A DNA stretch of 64,000 bases, taken from positions 62,451,339 through 62,515,338 of the forward strand of contig OX439043.1 in assembly GCA_949317995.1 (NCBI GenBank), read 5' to 3'. Numbering within the stretch: position 1 is the stretch's first letter; each line of letters starts with the position of its first letter. Of the stretch, positions 1 to 9,500 are shown piece by piece. The stretch comes from Acholoe squamosa (Eukaryota; Annelida; Polychaeta; Phyllodocida; Polynoidae). The position numbers and the translations under genes were made by a program. Under the pieces are notes generated by a model that saw only the letters and a program-made list of their open reading frames with translations, did no database searches and was not told the origin of the DNA.

Positions 1-68
1 TCCAAAAGGCCCATAAAAATTAGAGGACTAAAAAATTAGGGTATCTAGCATTTTTTTTGTCATTATAA

Positions 69-290
69 CCGTAATCTCCCGCATATAAGGTACGTCTTTT
101 ATGTGAATCAGAGGCCTCCTTTGCCTTGTAGAATAACCCTGAAGTCTGGGTGCACCTTATATGTGGGGTAATTTTACTATAGAACAGAACTAATCCTTCA
201 AAATTCAGGCCTAGATGAGCCTTATAGGTTTCTCTTCAACTCAGGGTGCGCCTTATACGCAGGATGCGCCTTATACGCGGGAGATTACGG
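69..290. mobile_element. TA-flanked MITE, copy 1 (CCGTAATCTCCCGC family)
   Basis: Inverted ends CCGTAATCTCCCGCATATAA and TTATACGCGGGAGATTACGG, ~222 bp, non-coding, with the core TATAGAACAG shared with the other copies. The small ORF over it is not a gene. Confidence 0.85.
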
Positions 291-441
291 TAAAAGAATC
301 GGGGAGGGGGGTCCCTACCCCAAAGGGAATAAAAACATTCCCCACCAACATACCTACAGGTACTTCTTTAAAATCTTATCGTCTTTGTTCAATCACCTCA
401 AAGGTGATTTTATTCTTGCAGTGTTGCCGAAAACTTTTTAT

Positions 442-774
442 TGACACAGGCCAATGTGGCCTGCGTCTTGGCATCTTATGCAGGCCATTTCCTGCTCATG
501 CAGGCCATATAAATACTGATATTCTAAGGTACCCAAATAAACTTCAACATAACTGAATAAAAAATAGGAAATACTCAAATATAAAACATCTTCACAAAAA
601 TGGCCCTATATTTGCCTCTAATGGTCGGATTTGAAAAATTCTTACAAAGCTGAGATCATGCTTGGCCGTTTTGGCCTGCGTTGCAAGGCCCTACAACGGT
701 CATTAATATTCTATGCCGGCAAAAACCGGCGTGCCAGCGTCATTTCAGCAACACTGATTCTTGTAACATCATTC
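442..774. repeat. ~330-bp direct repeat, copy 1
   Basis: Shares with 1171-1503, in the same order, CCAATGTGGCCT, CTTGGCATCTTA(T/C)GCAGG, ATGGCCCTAT(A/C)TTTGC and the CCGGC...ACTGGCGTGCC block. Contains GGCC palindromes. Confidence 0.75.
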
Positions 775-783
775 TTTATCCCT

Positions 784-925
784 CAGGGATGAAAGTCAGA
801 GAGCACGAAAATCCCTGAAATGGTACAATATCTGCCCAAAATCCTGGGTTTTTATATGAATGTATAGGGCTTTGGGACTTCAAAATCCCTGAAATCAGGG
901 AAATCCCTGAAGACTTTCATCCCTG
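784..925. mobile_element. CAGGGATGAAAGTC MITE with 6-bp target duplication
   Basis: Perfect 14-bp inverted ends CAGGGATGAAAGTC and GACTTTCATCCCTG, 142 bp, flanked by ATCCCT on both sides (778-783, 926-931). hAT-like ends (CAGGG), no coding capacity. Confidence 0.85.
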
Positions 926-1170
926 ATCCCTGCAGCCATAATGACTCCGCCTCTTAAATTTGCCTTACAAGACCCTGGGGAAGAAATTCTCCAATACTCC
1001 CCACCCCCCATTTTCCAATTTCTGGATCTGTAACTGTTATCAGTTAAGTTCTGTTTTTGGTTCCTGGACCTTTTGCATGTTTTCCAGGCAAGGTGTTCTT
1101 TGCTACCGGTATATGCTTTTTACCTTCCGTATATGCATAACATCCCACTTGTCTAGATGGAAAATTTCAC

Positions 1171-1503
1171 CACAGCCAATGTGGCCTTTGTCTTGGCATC
1201 TTACGCAGGCCATTTCCCTGTCACATAGGCCATATGAATATTGATATTTTAAGGTACTTTGACATACTTCATTATAACCTGTTTTATACTTTGCAAAAAT
1301 TGAAAAAAAATATTTGACATAAACAATCTTACAAATATGGCCCTATCTTTGCTTCTAATTGGCTGATTTGAAATATTCTTTCACCGTCATGAAGCTTATA
1401 CTAAGGCAGGCCACAATGGCCTGCGTCCTTAGACCCTACACCGGCCATTAAGATTCTTCGCCGGCTTTTACTGGCGTGCCTGCTTGATTTCACAACACTG
1501 ACA
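1171..1503. repeat. ~330-bp direct repeat, copy 2
   Basis: Direct copy of 442-774 about 729 bp downstream, ~75-80% similar by eye, with an intervening segment that contains the 784-925 MITE. Possibly a tandemly duplicated or LTR-like unit of an unrecognised element. Confidence 0.75.
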
Positions 1504-2704
1504 TCTCCTGACTTGATTGGGCGATTGAATCGGGCCCATCTGTGGTAGCCTTGAGGCTTAGAGCCAAAAGAATAAAAGGGGAGGACGGAAAGATTTATTA
1601 TGTCATGTTTGGAACAGTGGAATATTCGTCACGTGACATAACCCTCAGTCAGACCGCATACTTTTGAACCTTTGCCTATATACCACTCCGAGGGGCCAAA
1701 GACTGAAGGCCCTACTTCCCAAATTTTGGAATGTAGGCCTAGGGCCAAAAAAATTCATGGCGTGTGCCAAATTTACCAACCCCAACCTGTTGTTGAAAAA
1801 TGACCGCTCCTTAATAGTAAATGTCATACCATCATCATATGTATTGCCTGTATAGGGAGTTCGAAGGCTGAGGGTGTCACTGCCCGAATTTTTTTGGCTG
1901 TGGGACGATTCGACAGATTCAGACGCAATGCAAACCATGATAATATCCAGCTCTTCTTATAGAATTTGAAAAACTATGTATGTATGTACAACCCTAGTGA
2001 TACTGTTCCTACGCCGTAGAATTATGGAATGGCAAAAATCCGTTTTTAAATGTTAAATAATTATCTTAAGTGCCTTTATTTTTTCAAGCCTTTTGAGGGA
2101 GGGTCAAAATAATTTCTTCCATTTTCAGTGAAAAAACCCTGCGCTTTAGTAATAGATCTACTAGGCCAGTCTAGGGTATACCTGTAGGTTAAAAGGGCTT
2201 GTACGCCCACAATTTTCTTCCCCTATGCCAATCAGCCCAATGAGAGGGGGGGGGGAAACAATTTGCCCGTTAAGGAGGGGGGGGGGAGATCATTACTTTT
2301 TTTTGCGCGTCCGCGTGCAACCCCAACCCCACCCCCACCCCGTTGTTGAAAAAAAAAATTATCACTTCATTGCCATTGCCATTGGATGTGTATTCTATTC
2401 AGCAATTATAAATACAGTAATGACATACATAGATAGATCTATCAGATATGTCAGTTGGGCTTTGGTCCAACCTCTAAAAAATTAAGGACATTAGAAGACT
2501 TCAACGTATAAAACCACACTATTAAGTCTAAATTTGAGGGGCCTCTGAACCTCTGAAAATGGATGAACCTCTCCTCTGGCTCTGATTCTGAAGGTCCGAA
2601 ATATCTGAATCCTGATCTAGTTTAGGCACTTACCTACCCCCAGTGCATGGTTCTGCTGCAGTGGAGGTGTGAAACTGTGATATAGCTGAAACTGGGGAGT
2701 GCTA

Positions 2705-2837
2705 AATTTTGGAATTTTGGGAAACTTACCGTAGGGTACCGGAGGGAAGTTGAAGTAAAACTTCTTATTTTACCGAGGGAATACAGGGTATTGGAGGAAC
2801 AGATGAGATACGAACGAGGGTGGTCACGTGACGACAG
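2705..2837 (-). repeat. DIRS right inverted terminal repeat (3' end of element)
   Basis: Shares GATGAGATACGAACGAGGG and GGTGGTCACGTGACGAC with the other end in inverted orientation. The outer part (ACCGTAGGGTACCGGAGGG, TTTTACCGAGGGAATACAGG) is longer and diverges from the left end. Confidence 0.85.
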
Positions 2838-2959
2838 ACTTGAAAACCTAAAATCTATGAGTAGAAAAACACACACAATTTTCTGGAAACAACCAGATTA
2901 GACATTTCCATTTTTCATATAATAATAATGACCTCGAAAGAATACGGGTAGGGTGGGAA

Positions 2960-3112
2960 GGGCATCTGTTCCTCCAATACCCTGTATTCCCTCGGTAAAA
3001 TAAGAAGTTTTACTTCAACTTCCCTCCGGTACCCTACGGTAAGTTTCCCAAAATTCCAAAATTTTACCTCGGGAATACCTCGGGTATTTCCGGAAACCGA
3101 TGAGATGTTGAA
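2960..3112 (-). repeat. DIRS internal complementary region
   Basis: About 2966-3060 is the reverse complement of about 2705-2805. The remainder (ACCTCGGGAATACCTCGGGT, CCGGAAACCGATGAGAT) is the reverse complement of the left terminal repeat near 8608-8652. The join of the two parts lies in an AAAATTTT-type run near 3055-3065 and marks both element ends. Confidence 0.88.
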
Positions 3113-3348
3113 AGCCAATGTGTTTTTCTAGTCATAAAGATTTTCGGCTATTATCAATAATTCTCAATTATTATCAATTTAATAATTGACCAAGACCAAA
3201 ACCGAATCAATTCAATAGCTTTAATTTTCTGACCTTTATCATAACCAACTTGGTTAAAACACAATACACTAGTAATCTGGAGTAGTCAAATAACCAACCA
3301 ATGCAATTCATACACCAGATAACCCATACATTTGAACGTTCAAGGAAA

Positions 3349-4596
3349 CTAATCTGCTAGTCTCAGCAAGTTTGTAGCTACATGCTCTGTATCCACCTCG
3401 ATGGGCTTGTTGTAGAATTTCCGATATGAGTCAGCTGACTTCCACCCTGCCAGGCGCATTACAGCATTCAAGCAGGATCCTACCTTGGTGGAAGCTGAAG
3501 CTGAAGCCCCACGAGTAGAGTGGGCCTTCCAACGTGAAGTGTCAATCTCGGCCATGTCTAGAGTGGCAATGGTCCACCTGGCCAGGGTATCCCTACTGAT
3601 TCCGTCATGAGGCGAAATGTAACTCATAAGGAGCTGCAGTGGATTTTCAAGAGGTGGGAGGTTCAGCTTCCTCCTAAGTCGTTCAGACTTTTCACGGACC
3701 TTTTGCCTCCTAGTGAGATATGCCTTAAGGGTGCTGACCACACAGAGTTTTTCATTCAGGATGTAGGGTCGCAAGACCACAGTGTTTAAAGGGTCACCGA
3801 CTCTGTTAGACTTTAACAGAGTACTGAGTCTGAAGACAGCATTTCTGTCTTCCCAAGACAGTTCATCTGTCCTTAACGCTAAGATTGTCTGCCCTCTTTG
3901 AGATGTGACAAGCAAAATTAAGACCGCTAGTTTCAACGATAACTTCTTAAGTGACAAAGAACTGTTATCCCCCCAACTTTTGAACAACTTGAATACCTTT
4001 GTAACGTCCCAAAACGTGTCATACCTTGGTCCACTAGGTCTATCTTCGTATGTACCCTTCACCATATGGCAAATGTTTGGATGTTGCCCAATAGGCGCCC
4101 CATCTACCTGTGGTAACAGGGTTCCCAAAGCACATCGTGCCACATTCATAACTCCGTGACCTACTCCCGAGTCATACAAAGTTCTCATAAATTTACACAC
4201 TTGTGGCATAGTGCCCTTCATCCAGTTATAACCCCGTTCAACACAGAAAACTATCCATTTGTTTATGTAAGTCGTATAAAGTTTTCTTGTAGATGGTCTC
4301 CAAGCTTTTATCATAAGGTCAATGGAAGCCTTGTCATACCCTTCCTTTTGGAGGCGTCGCCTCAGAAAAGGAAAGCTATAATTGGTAGACTTCCTATGAA
4401 CTGTAGGCTTGTAGGGGCCCCATGAGGTAGTAGGTTGTTCTTTCTCTTGCGGAACCGTACGTAGTCCACCGCATACTTGTGGGCTTTTGCCTTCCAGGGT
4501 TGACTCCCCCAATCCGGCATCACGAGTATTGCCCTTGCTCCTGCCCTCAATATGCGTTGAAGCACCCGGCCTGCAATGCTGAACGGAGGAAAACAA
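3349..4596 (-). CDS. DIRS element tyrosine recombinase (415 aa)
   Basis: Integrase-type tyrosine recombinase in place of a DDE integrase or endonuclease. An N-terminal SAM-like core-binding region lies at about 85-185 (KAWRPSTRKLYTTYINKWIV). Catalytic residues are visible: Arg234 in VTSQRGQTILAL, the HxxR box at His359-Arg362 (KAHSTRGASASAS), Trp385 in LAGWKSADS, and a nucleophile Tyr, probably Tyr395, in YRKFYNKP (Tyr391 is close by). The set is complete and the frame open to the stop. The first ~70 residues overlap the RT ORF and may not all be translated. Confidence 0.93.
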   Translation of the reverse strand: MFSSVQHCRPGASTHIEGRSKGNTRDAGLGESTLEGKSPQVCGGLRTVPQEKEQPTTSWGPYKPTVHRKSTNYSFPFLRRRLQKEGYDKASIDLMIKAWRPSTRKLYTTYINKWIVFCVERGYNWMKGTMPQVCKFMRTLYDSGVGHGVMNVARCALGTLLPQVDGAPIGQHPNICHMVKGTYEDRPSGPRYDTFWDVTKVFKLFKSWGDNSSLSLKKLSLKLAVLILLVTSQRGQTILALRTDELSWEDRNAVFRLSTLLKSNRVGDPLNTVVLRPYILNEKLCVVSTLKAYLTRRQKVREKSERLRRKLNLPPLENPLQLLMSYISPHDGISRDTLARWTIATLDMAEIDTSRWKAHSTRGASASASTKVGSCLNAVMRLAGWKSADSYRKFYNKPIEVDTEHVATNLLRLAD

Positions 4597-6251
4597 TATA
4601 AGAGCTTATTAGGCCATGTGAATGAGAAAGAGTCAACTTTCCATGCTTCTGGTTCTGGCCTACGTGACACAAAACATTGAACTTTACAATTTGTTCTAGA
4701 AGCGAACATGTCCACCTGAGGCCTCCCAAACCTTTCACAAATGATTTCAAAAATTGATTCATTTATCTCCCACTCAGTCTCATCTTGGAAATGGCGTGAC
4801 TCATGATCAGCGATGACATTATCCACTCCCGGCACATGAGCCGCTGTCAACCAGATCCCTCTAGACTCACACCAGTTCCAGATGTTTCTTGATACCAGAT
4901 TACACATTGGAGACTGCAGCCCTCCCATATGTCTCACATATGCAAGTGCCGTGGTATTATCTGTCATGACCCTAATATGAGCCCCTCTCACTTTACACAA
5001 CGATTTTAGCCCATATTCTATTGCCATGGTCTCGTGGATGTTGGTGTGGAAGTCCACCTCAGAGGGAAGCCATCTGCCATTAGTTCTGACGTTCCCCCTG
5101 TGTGCACCCCAGCCGTCATCCGATGCATCCGTATACAATTCAAACTCTGGTGGACCTACATCCAGTGCCTTCTTAGCAGTTGGTATGCTGGCTCGCCACC
5201 ATAGTATGTCCTGTATAGCATCCTTGGAAAGTACCATTTTTGCATCAAAATTCCCTTTTCGGTAGGCTAACCATACATTCTTGCATTTCTCAAGTCCTTT
5301 AATATGTGCAGGCCCATATTGAACTCCTGCCGAGTAAGCTACCATAAGACCTATGAGAGATGCAACCTCCCTGATTTTTGGCTTGACTTTCCCCAGCAGC
5401 AAGTAGGAATCTGACATGAATTTGTCTACCTTCTCCTGAGTTGGATATATAGACATATCCACAGAGTCAATCCAAAAACCCAAGAAGATCACCCTTTGCG
5501 AGGCTACAAAGGCTGATTTATCTGGGTGAATTACAAAGCCTAACCCATCCAGGGTTTCACACACTCTTCTGATAGATTGCTCACAACCTTCTTTTGACTC
5601 ATGCATAATAAAAGAATCGTCAATGTAGGGGAAACATATGTGTCCCTCCTCCCTTAGCTTTGCGAAGGGGGGAGTGAGCAACTTAGTGAATACTCTTGGT
5701 GCACATGAAAGACCGTTTGGCATCCCTACAAACTGGTAGAGGACCCCATTCCACCTGAACTTCAGAAATTTACGATAATCTTCTCGTACAGGAATAGAGT
5801 AATAGGCATCCTTTAAATCTACACTCCCCATAAAACAATTAGGGGTGACAAGGTCCACAGCAGTTTGTAGGGAGGCCATCTTAAAATGCTCATAAATGAC
5901 CTGCTTGTTCATATCTGTCAAATCCAATATAAGCCTGTAATCCCCATTGGGCTTGGGACGCAGGAAAACATTGGAGATGAATTCGCCCTGTTCATGTACT
6001 GTAAACTCAATTATACCCCTAGCTACCATTTTATCTACTTCCTTATCCATAAAGGCCACCTCTACCGGATCAAGTTTATATAGAGGAGGCACCCAGTCCT
6101 GGGATGGTAAGGCATTAAAGTCAATGGTGACACCCTGAGACATGGCTAAGATCCAAGGGTCCTTGGTGAGTTTAAACCAAGCATCAGCACACTTCAGAAT
6201 GTTACCCCCTTGAAAGGATTGGACAGTGTTATGTAGTGGGAAGGGACTCAC
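4362..6251 (-). CDS. DIRS element reverse transcriptase-RNase H ORF with methyltransferase-like tail (629 aa)
   Basis: RT motifs: LRPKPNGDYRLILDLTDMNK (97-116), SVDLKDAYYSIPV (143-155, catalytic Asp in VDLKDAY), FVGMPNGLSCAPRVF (174-188), and YIDD at 209-212. RNase H: YTDAS (373-377), HETMAIEYG (406-414), TDN (430-432), VPGVDNVIADHESR (473-486), supplying the acidic residues. C-terminal domain: VDMFASRTN (513-521), FPPF (554-557) and PDWGSQPW (579-586), the region that in DIRS elements is related to Dam-type methyltransferases. Here FPPF stands where an NPPW/DPPY-type motif would be expected, so methylation activity is doubtful. The 3' end overlaps the recombinase ORF by 235 nt in another frame. 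Confidence 0.93.
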   Translation of the reverse strand: MSPFPLHNTVQSFQGGNILKCADAWFKLTKDPWILAMSQGVTIDFNALPSQDWVPPLYKLDPVEVAFMDKEVDKMVARGIIEFTVHEQGEFISNVFLRPKPNGDYRLILDLTDMNKQVIYEHFKMASLQTAVDLVTPNCFMGSVDLKDAYYSIPVREDYRKFLKFRWNGVLYQFVGMPNGLSCAPRVFTKLLTPPFAKLREEGHICFPYIDDSFIMHESKEGCEQSIRRVCETLDGLGFVIHPDKSAFVASQRVIFLGFWIDSVDMSIYPTQEKVDKFMSDSYLLLGKVKPKIREVASLIGLMVAYSAGVQYGPAHIKGLEKCKNVWLAYRKGNFDAKMVLSKDAIQDILWWRASIPTAKKALDVGPPEFELYTDASDDGWGAHRGNVRTNGRWLPSEVDFHTNIHETMAIEYGLKSLCKVRGAHIRVMTDNTTALAYVRHMGGLQSPMCNLVSRNIWNWCESRGIWLTAAHVPGVDNVIADHESRHFQDETEWEINESIFEIICERFGRPQVDMFASRTNCKVQCFVSRRPEPEAWKVDSFSFTWPNKLLYCFPPFSIAGRVLQRILRAGARAILVMPDWGSQPWKAKAHKYAVDYVRFRKRKNNLLPHGAPTSLQFIGSLPIIAFLF

Positions 6252-6256
6252 CTGCC

Positions 6257-7666
6257 CTACTTGGGCCCCTTCTTGGAAAAACCCTGTTGGGCTTGCTGCT
6301 GCTGACCTTGGCCCTGCGGACGAGGTGCTTTGAAGCGGTAACCCTGGCCTTGTGTCTGGTAATTCTGAGAGTAAGTCTGCCTGTAGCCATGAGCCACTTG
6401 AAATCTCGGCTGAGCGTATTGATGGCGCGGAGCAGGGTAACGGCCCCTAGGGCCCTGGCCATAGTAGTGGTTCTGTCCATAAGGGTGTCTAGGCCCCCAG
6501 GCTTGGGCAGGTGCTGTGCCCATGACCTTCTGCCTCTTAGACTGGGAATGAGAATCCTGCGGCCCCGGGCGTTTGGACGCTAGAACCTTGTCTGAGATCT
6601 TCTTGTCCTCCTCAGCCTGTTTAATACGAGCCTCCAGGTTGCCCCCAAAAAGCCATTGTGGGTCACCATCAATGTTGGTCTTAGTGAGCGCCTTAGCATA
6701 GGGCTTAGCAAGGAAAGGTTTTAGCAAGTCCCTCCTCTTCACCGATAGCCCATTGCATACATTGACCAGTAGTCTGGTTGCCTTATTAAAATCCCTTCCA
6801 AAGGCATCCAGTTGTTGGTCCTCGGGCCCTTTCTCCAACATCATCGAGCCTAACGGTGCCATAGCTGCAATGGCCGAGACCACCCCTTTCTGCAGGGTCT
6901 GAAGAGATACATCCAGCATACGCACTGCCGCATTCTTGGAAAGTGCCTCAGAGTTGAAAATTGCTTCCTCTAACTTAGGTGCTACCAGTCTCTGCACATT
7001 TGAAGGCCTAGGAAAATCTTTAGCCGCTTTCTCCAAGTCCTGGGCAATATAAGTCTCTTCAAAATAGGAATTGATGGCATCGGAGAGGGCTTCATGTACG
7101 GTGGGGCCTTCCTTGGTTAGTTCCGCTTTTTCCCGTCTGTATGACTGGATACTCTCAGCTAGGCTTCCAGTTAGCCCCTTGAGATGGTCTATTGGAGGTG
7201 GCTTAGCCTTTGACGACTGTGCCTCAAAATCACCTTGCACAGAAGCCACTTCCTCCTCATCATCCACTACTGACATAGCATGTGCCTGTCCATGTGGGCC
7301 TAGTACCACATAACCCTGACCTTCCTCCTCTACTGGTTCACACTGGTAGGCCATGTGATCCATACCATAGGCATAATCCATCGGCTGATAAGGGTCCTGA
7401 TAGTAATCATAACCCTGCTGGTAGTAGGGCATAGGAGGAGCCCATCTTTGATGTGGCTGCTGGACCAACAGCACAGGAGCACTGGGAGTCTCAGTAGTTT
7501 GAACTTCAGGCTCCTTCTCAGAGTTTACTGAACTCACAGTGTCTTTCTCAGCACCCTTATCCTTAGAATGCCTAGATGAAGATCTAGCAGAGCTGGAACT
7601 TGAGTTCTTATGTGATTTCTTCCCCTTCTCCACAGCAGTGGGACTGGACTGAGAAGTACTTGCCAT
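6257..7666 (-). CDS. DIRS element gag-like ORF1 (469 aa)
   Basis: First ORF of the DIRS-like element, presumed nucleocapsid/structural protein. The Met start lies just downstream of the tandem array. Residues 1-60 are Ser/Lys-rich (SSSSSARSSSRHSKDKGAEK); 75-115 are Pro/Tyr/Gln-rich (YYQQGYDYYQDPYQP). A predicted helical middle region (about 165-360) is followed by an Arg/Gly/Gln/Tyr-rich basic tail (HYYGQGPRGRYPAPRHQYAQ) suited to nucleic-acid binding. No CCHC zinc knuckle is visible, as is usual in DIRS gag. The stop lies 5 nt before the ATG of the RT ORF, which is in another frame, suggesting reinitiation or frameshifting. Confidence 0.85.
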   Translation of the reverse strand: MASTSQSSPTAVEKGKKSHKNSSSSSARSSSRHSKDKGAEKDTVSSVNSEKEPEVQTTETPSAPVLLVQQPHQRWAPPMPYYQQGYDYYQDPYQPMDYAYGMDHMAYQCEPVEEEGQGYVVLGPHGQAHAMSVVDDEEEVASVQGDFEAQSSKAKPPPIDHLKGLTGSLAESIQSYRREKAELTKEGPTVHEALSDAINSYFEETYIAQDLEKAAKDFPRPSNVQRLVAPKLEEAIFNSEALSKNAAVRMLDVSLQTLQKGVVSAIAAMAPLGSMMLEKGPEDQQLDAFGRDFNKATRLLVNVCNGLSVKRRDLLKPFLAKPYAKALTKTNIDGDPQWLFGGNLEARIKQAEEDKKISDKVLASKRPGPQDSHSQSKRQKVMGTAPAQAWGPRHPYGQNHYYGQGPRGRYPAPRHQYAQPRFQVAHGYRQTYSQNYQTQGQGYRFKAPRPQGQGQQQQAQQGFSKKGPK

Positions 7667-7712
7667 CCTGGAAAAAGACCAGAAATAAAAAGATTATAGA
7701 CTAGCTGCTGAT

Positions 7713-8110
7713 CGATATGTACTTAGAGCAGGACTAGAACATGTACCTGAAGTAGACCCGCTTAGCGGTAACGGCGAAACTCGCCGAGCGCTATGTACTT
7801 AGAGCAGGACTAGAAAACATGTACCTAAAGTAGACCCGCGTAGCGATAACGGCGAAACTCGCCGAGCGCTATGTACTTAGAGCAGGACTAGAAAACATGT
7901 ACCTAAAGTAGACCCGCTTAGCGGTAACGGCGAAACTCGCCGAGCGCTATGTACTTAGAGGAGGACTATAACGTGTACCTGGAGCAGACCCGCTTAGCGG
8001 TAACGGCGAAACTCGCCGAGCGGTATGTACTTAGAGTAGGACTAGAACATGTACCTGGAGCAGACCCGCTTAGCGGCAACGGCGAAACTCGCCGAGCGGT
8101 ATGCACTTAG
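7713..8110. repeat. ~78-bp tandem array in DIRS 5' region (5 copies)
   Basis: Five near-identical units begin TATGTACTTAGAGCAGGACT and contain CATGTACCTAAAGTAGACCC, CGCTTAGCGGTAACGGCG and AAACTCGCCGAGCG. Each unit carries two short palindromes, CGCTTAGCG and CGGCGAAACTCGCCG. A partial inverted copy follows (about 8115-8180: TACTTTAGGTA, CTACTCTAAGTACG, CTCGGCGAG). The position between the 5' terminal repeat and gag suggests promoter or leader function. Confidence 0.9.
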
Positions 8111-8578
8111 AGGTATACTTTAGGTAGCTCTCGCGTTGTCCTACTCTAAGTACGCAGGTACAACCGCGCTGGTGCTCGGCGAGCCCCCACGAAGAATTTT
8201 TCGATCGCTATCGACCAAAACTGCCCGAAAAACGGGCAACTGAGGGCAAAATGGGTGCCAAACATCAGGGAATGCTCAAAAAACCCTGTTAGATCCCTGT
8301 ATCGAGAGAATTCCAGCGGAATTCCTCCAGGAATTTGTAAAATGTAAGATCTCTCTACAGCCCGCCGACACGACGACTGTCTTTGAGAGAACAAACTTTA
8401 TTTTCTAGCTCTAAAAAGGTACCCCAGCGGCGTAACCTTGGCCAGAAGGAAAACAAGAACAACAACCCTTGAAAAAGGGCAAAAACTGCCCAAAAAAGGG
8501 GCAGAAAGGTAAGAAAAACGACCAAAAACTCACCTGGAAGTTTAAAACCGTCTGCCATACACGGACGCTCGATCCAAA

Positions 8579-8655
8579 CTGTCGTCACGTGACCACCCTC
8601 GTTCGTATCTCATCGGTTTCCGGAAATACCCGAGGTATTCCCGAGGTAAAACTCT
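8579..8655 (-). repeat. DIRS left inverted terminal repeat (5' end of element)
   Basis: Reads CTGTCGTCACGTGACCACCC, then CGTTCGTATCTCATCGG and CCCGAGGTATTCCCGAGG on the plus strand; it is the inverted partner of the 2705-2837 repeat. The E-box palindrome GTCACGTGAC is shared by both ends. Confidence 0.85.
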
Positions 8656-9052
8656 CCTTTTTTTGCAAGCTCATTGTGTAGCTATTTATTGGAGGATCTT
8701 AACAAACATGGGCTCATTTTAAAGGGATTGGTTATGGGTTTGATAAGAATCTATTTGAGAAATAATTGATTCAGATAAACATCCCATTCTCCCCAAGTGA
8801 AGTTACCCCATAACTTTGAAATCATTTTTTGGTATAAAGGCCAAATCTCACATAAAAGAGAATAGTTCCCACACTTTCTACAGAAAAAAATGGTTTAGAA
8901 ACTGTCTAGGTTTTTTCATTTCATAGGGGAACAGGATGTTTGCCAGACCCCAACAAAATTTTAGCATGCCATTCGCTATCACCCTTCCACCAGCTTCTCC
9001 ATGTTAGGTCCTTGCTTGTTTGCTAGAATATCATCCTATGTATATCATTTAT

Positions 9053-9500
9053 ATAGCAAAGGATAGAGCTGATAAAAATAAGTGGATTTCCTTTTTAAAT
9101 GAAGTCTTTACATCAATTTAAAGGGAAATTCTGACCGATTAAAGATCTCATATCAACTCCATAATTTTGCGCCAATTCTGTGAGATGATATTAGGTCAAG
9201 ATAAAATCCCTTTAAATTGTTAAATTTTCATATGATACATTGATTATCAACCTTTTATGGGGAACTCTTCCACACATGAAAAGAAAATAGTCCAAAATAA
9301 TGATTTAAGAGATGTAGCCACTCCTGTATCAGATATGCTTGATCACAAATCTGGGCCCTATTTAAACTCCTAACAGTGGCAGAATTTTGGGTTCGATTTG
9401 GGGTATTTGATCATTCATAACTTCCCTTATACTTGGCATAAAGACTTCATTTAAAGAGCAAATCCATTTCTTTTGATGAGATCTATCCATTGCTTAAAAG
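9053..9500. repeat. Imperfect fold-back repeat, ~450 bp
   Basis: The 9053-9117 arm (AAATGAAGTCTTTACATC, GTGGATTTCC) is inverted at about 9435-9500 (TAAAGACTTCATTTAAAG, GCAAATCCATT). Probably a decayed MITE. Confidence 0.55.

Larger units (their letters stand above)
1..2704. other. Repeat-rich segment without genes
   Basis: Apart from the MITEs at 69-290 and 784-925 and the direct repeats at 442-774 and 1171-1503, only G- or A-rich low-complexity stretches (2242-2352) are seen. The small ORFs here show no known domains. Confidence 0.6.
2705..8655 (-). mobile_element. DIRS-like tyrosine-recombinase retrotransposon, structurally complete (~5.95 kb)
   Basis: On the minus strand: terminal repeat (about 8655-8579), a tandem array, gag, RT-RNase H, tyrosine recombinase, internal complementary region (about 2966-3110), terminal repeat (about 2705-2837). 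The termini are inverted relative to each other and share GATGAGATACGAACGAGGG and GGTCACGTGAC. The internal region is complementary to the right end joined to the left end, the hallmark by which DIRS elements template a circular intermediate. Integration is thought to use the tyrosine recombinase, without target duplication; none is seen here. All three ORFs are open, so the insertion looks young. End coordinates are good to within several bases, because AAAA/TTTT runs lie at both ends. Confidence 0.92.

Noticed and set aside
215..556. 113-codon ORF on the plus strand
   Set aside because: Runs from MITE copy 1 into the direct repeat at 442-774; no domain.
2225..2485. 86-codon ORF on the plus strand
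   Set aside because: Low-complexity G- and C-rich runs; no domain.
7713..8110. CRISPR-like or LTR-like array
   Set aside because: Units are contiguous near-identical copies with no unique spacers, and they lie inside a eukaryotic DIRS element.
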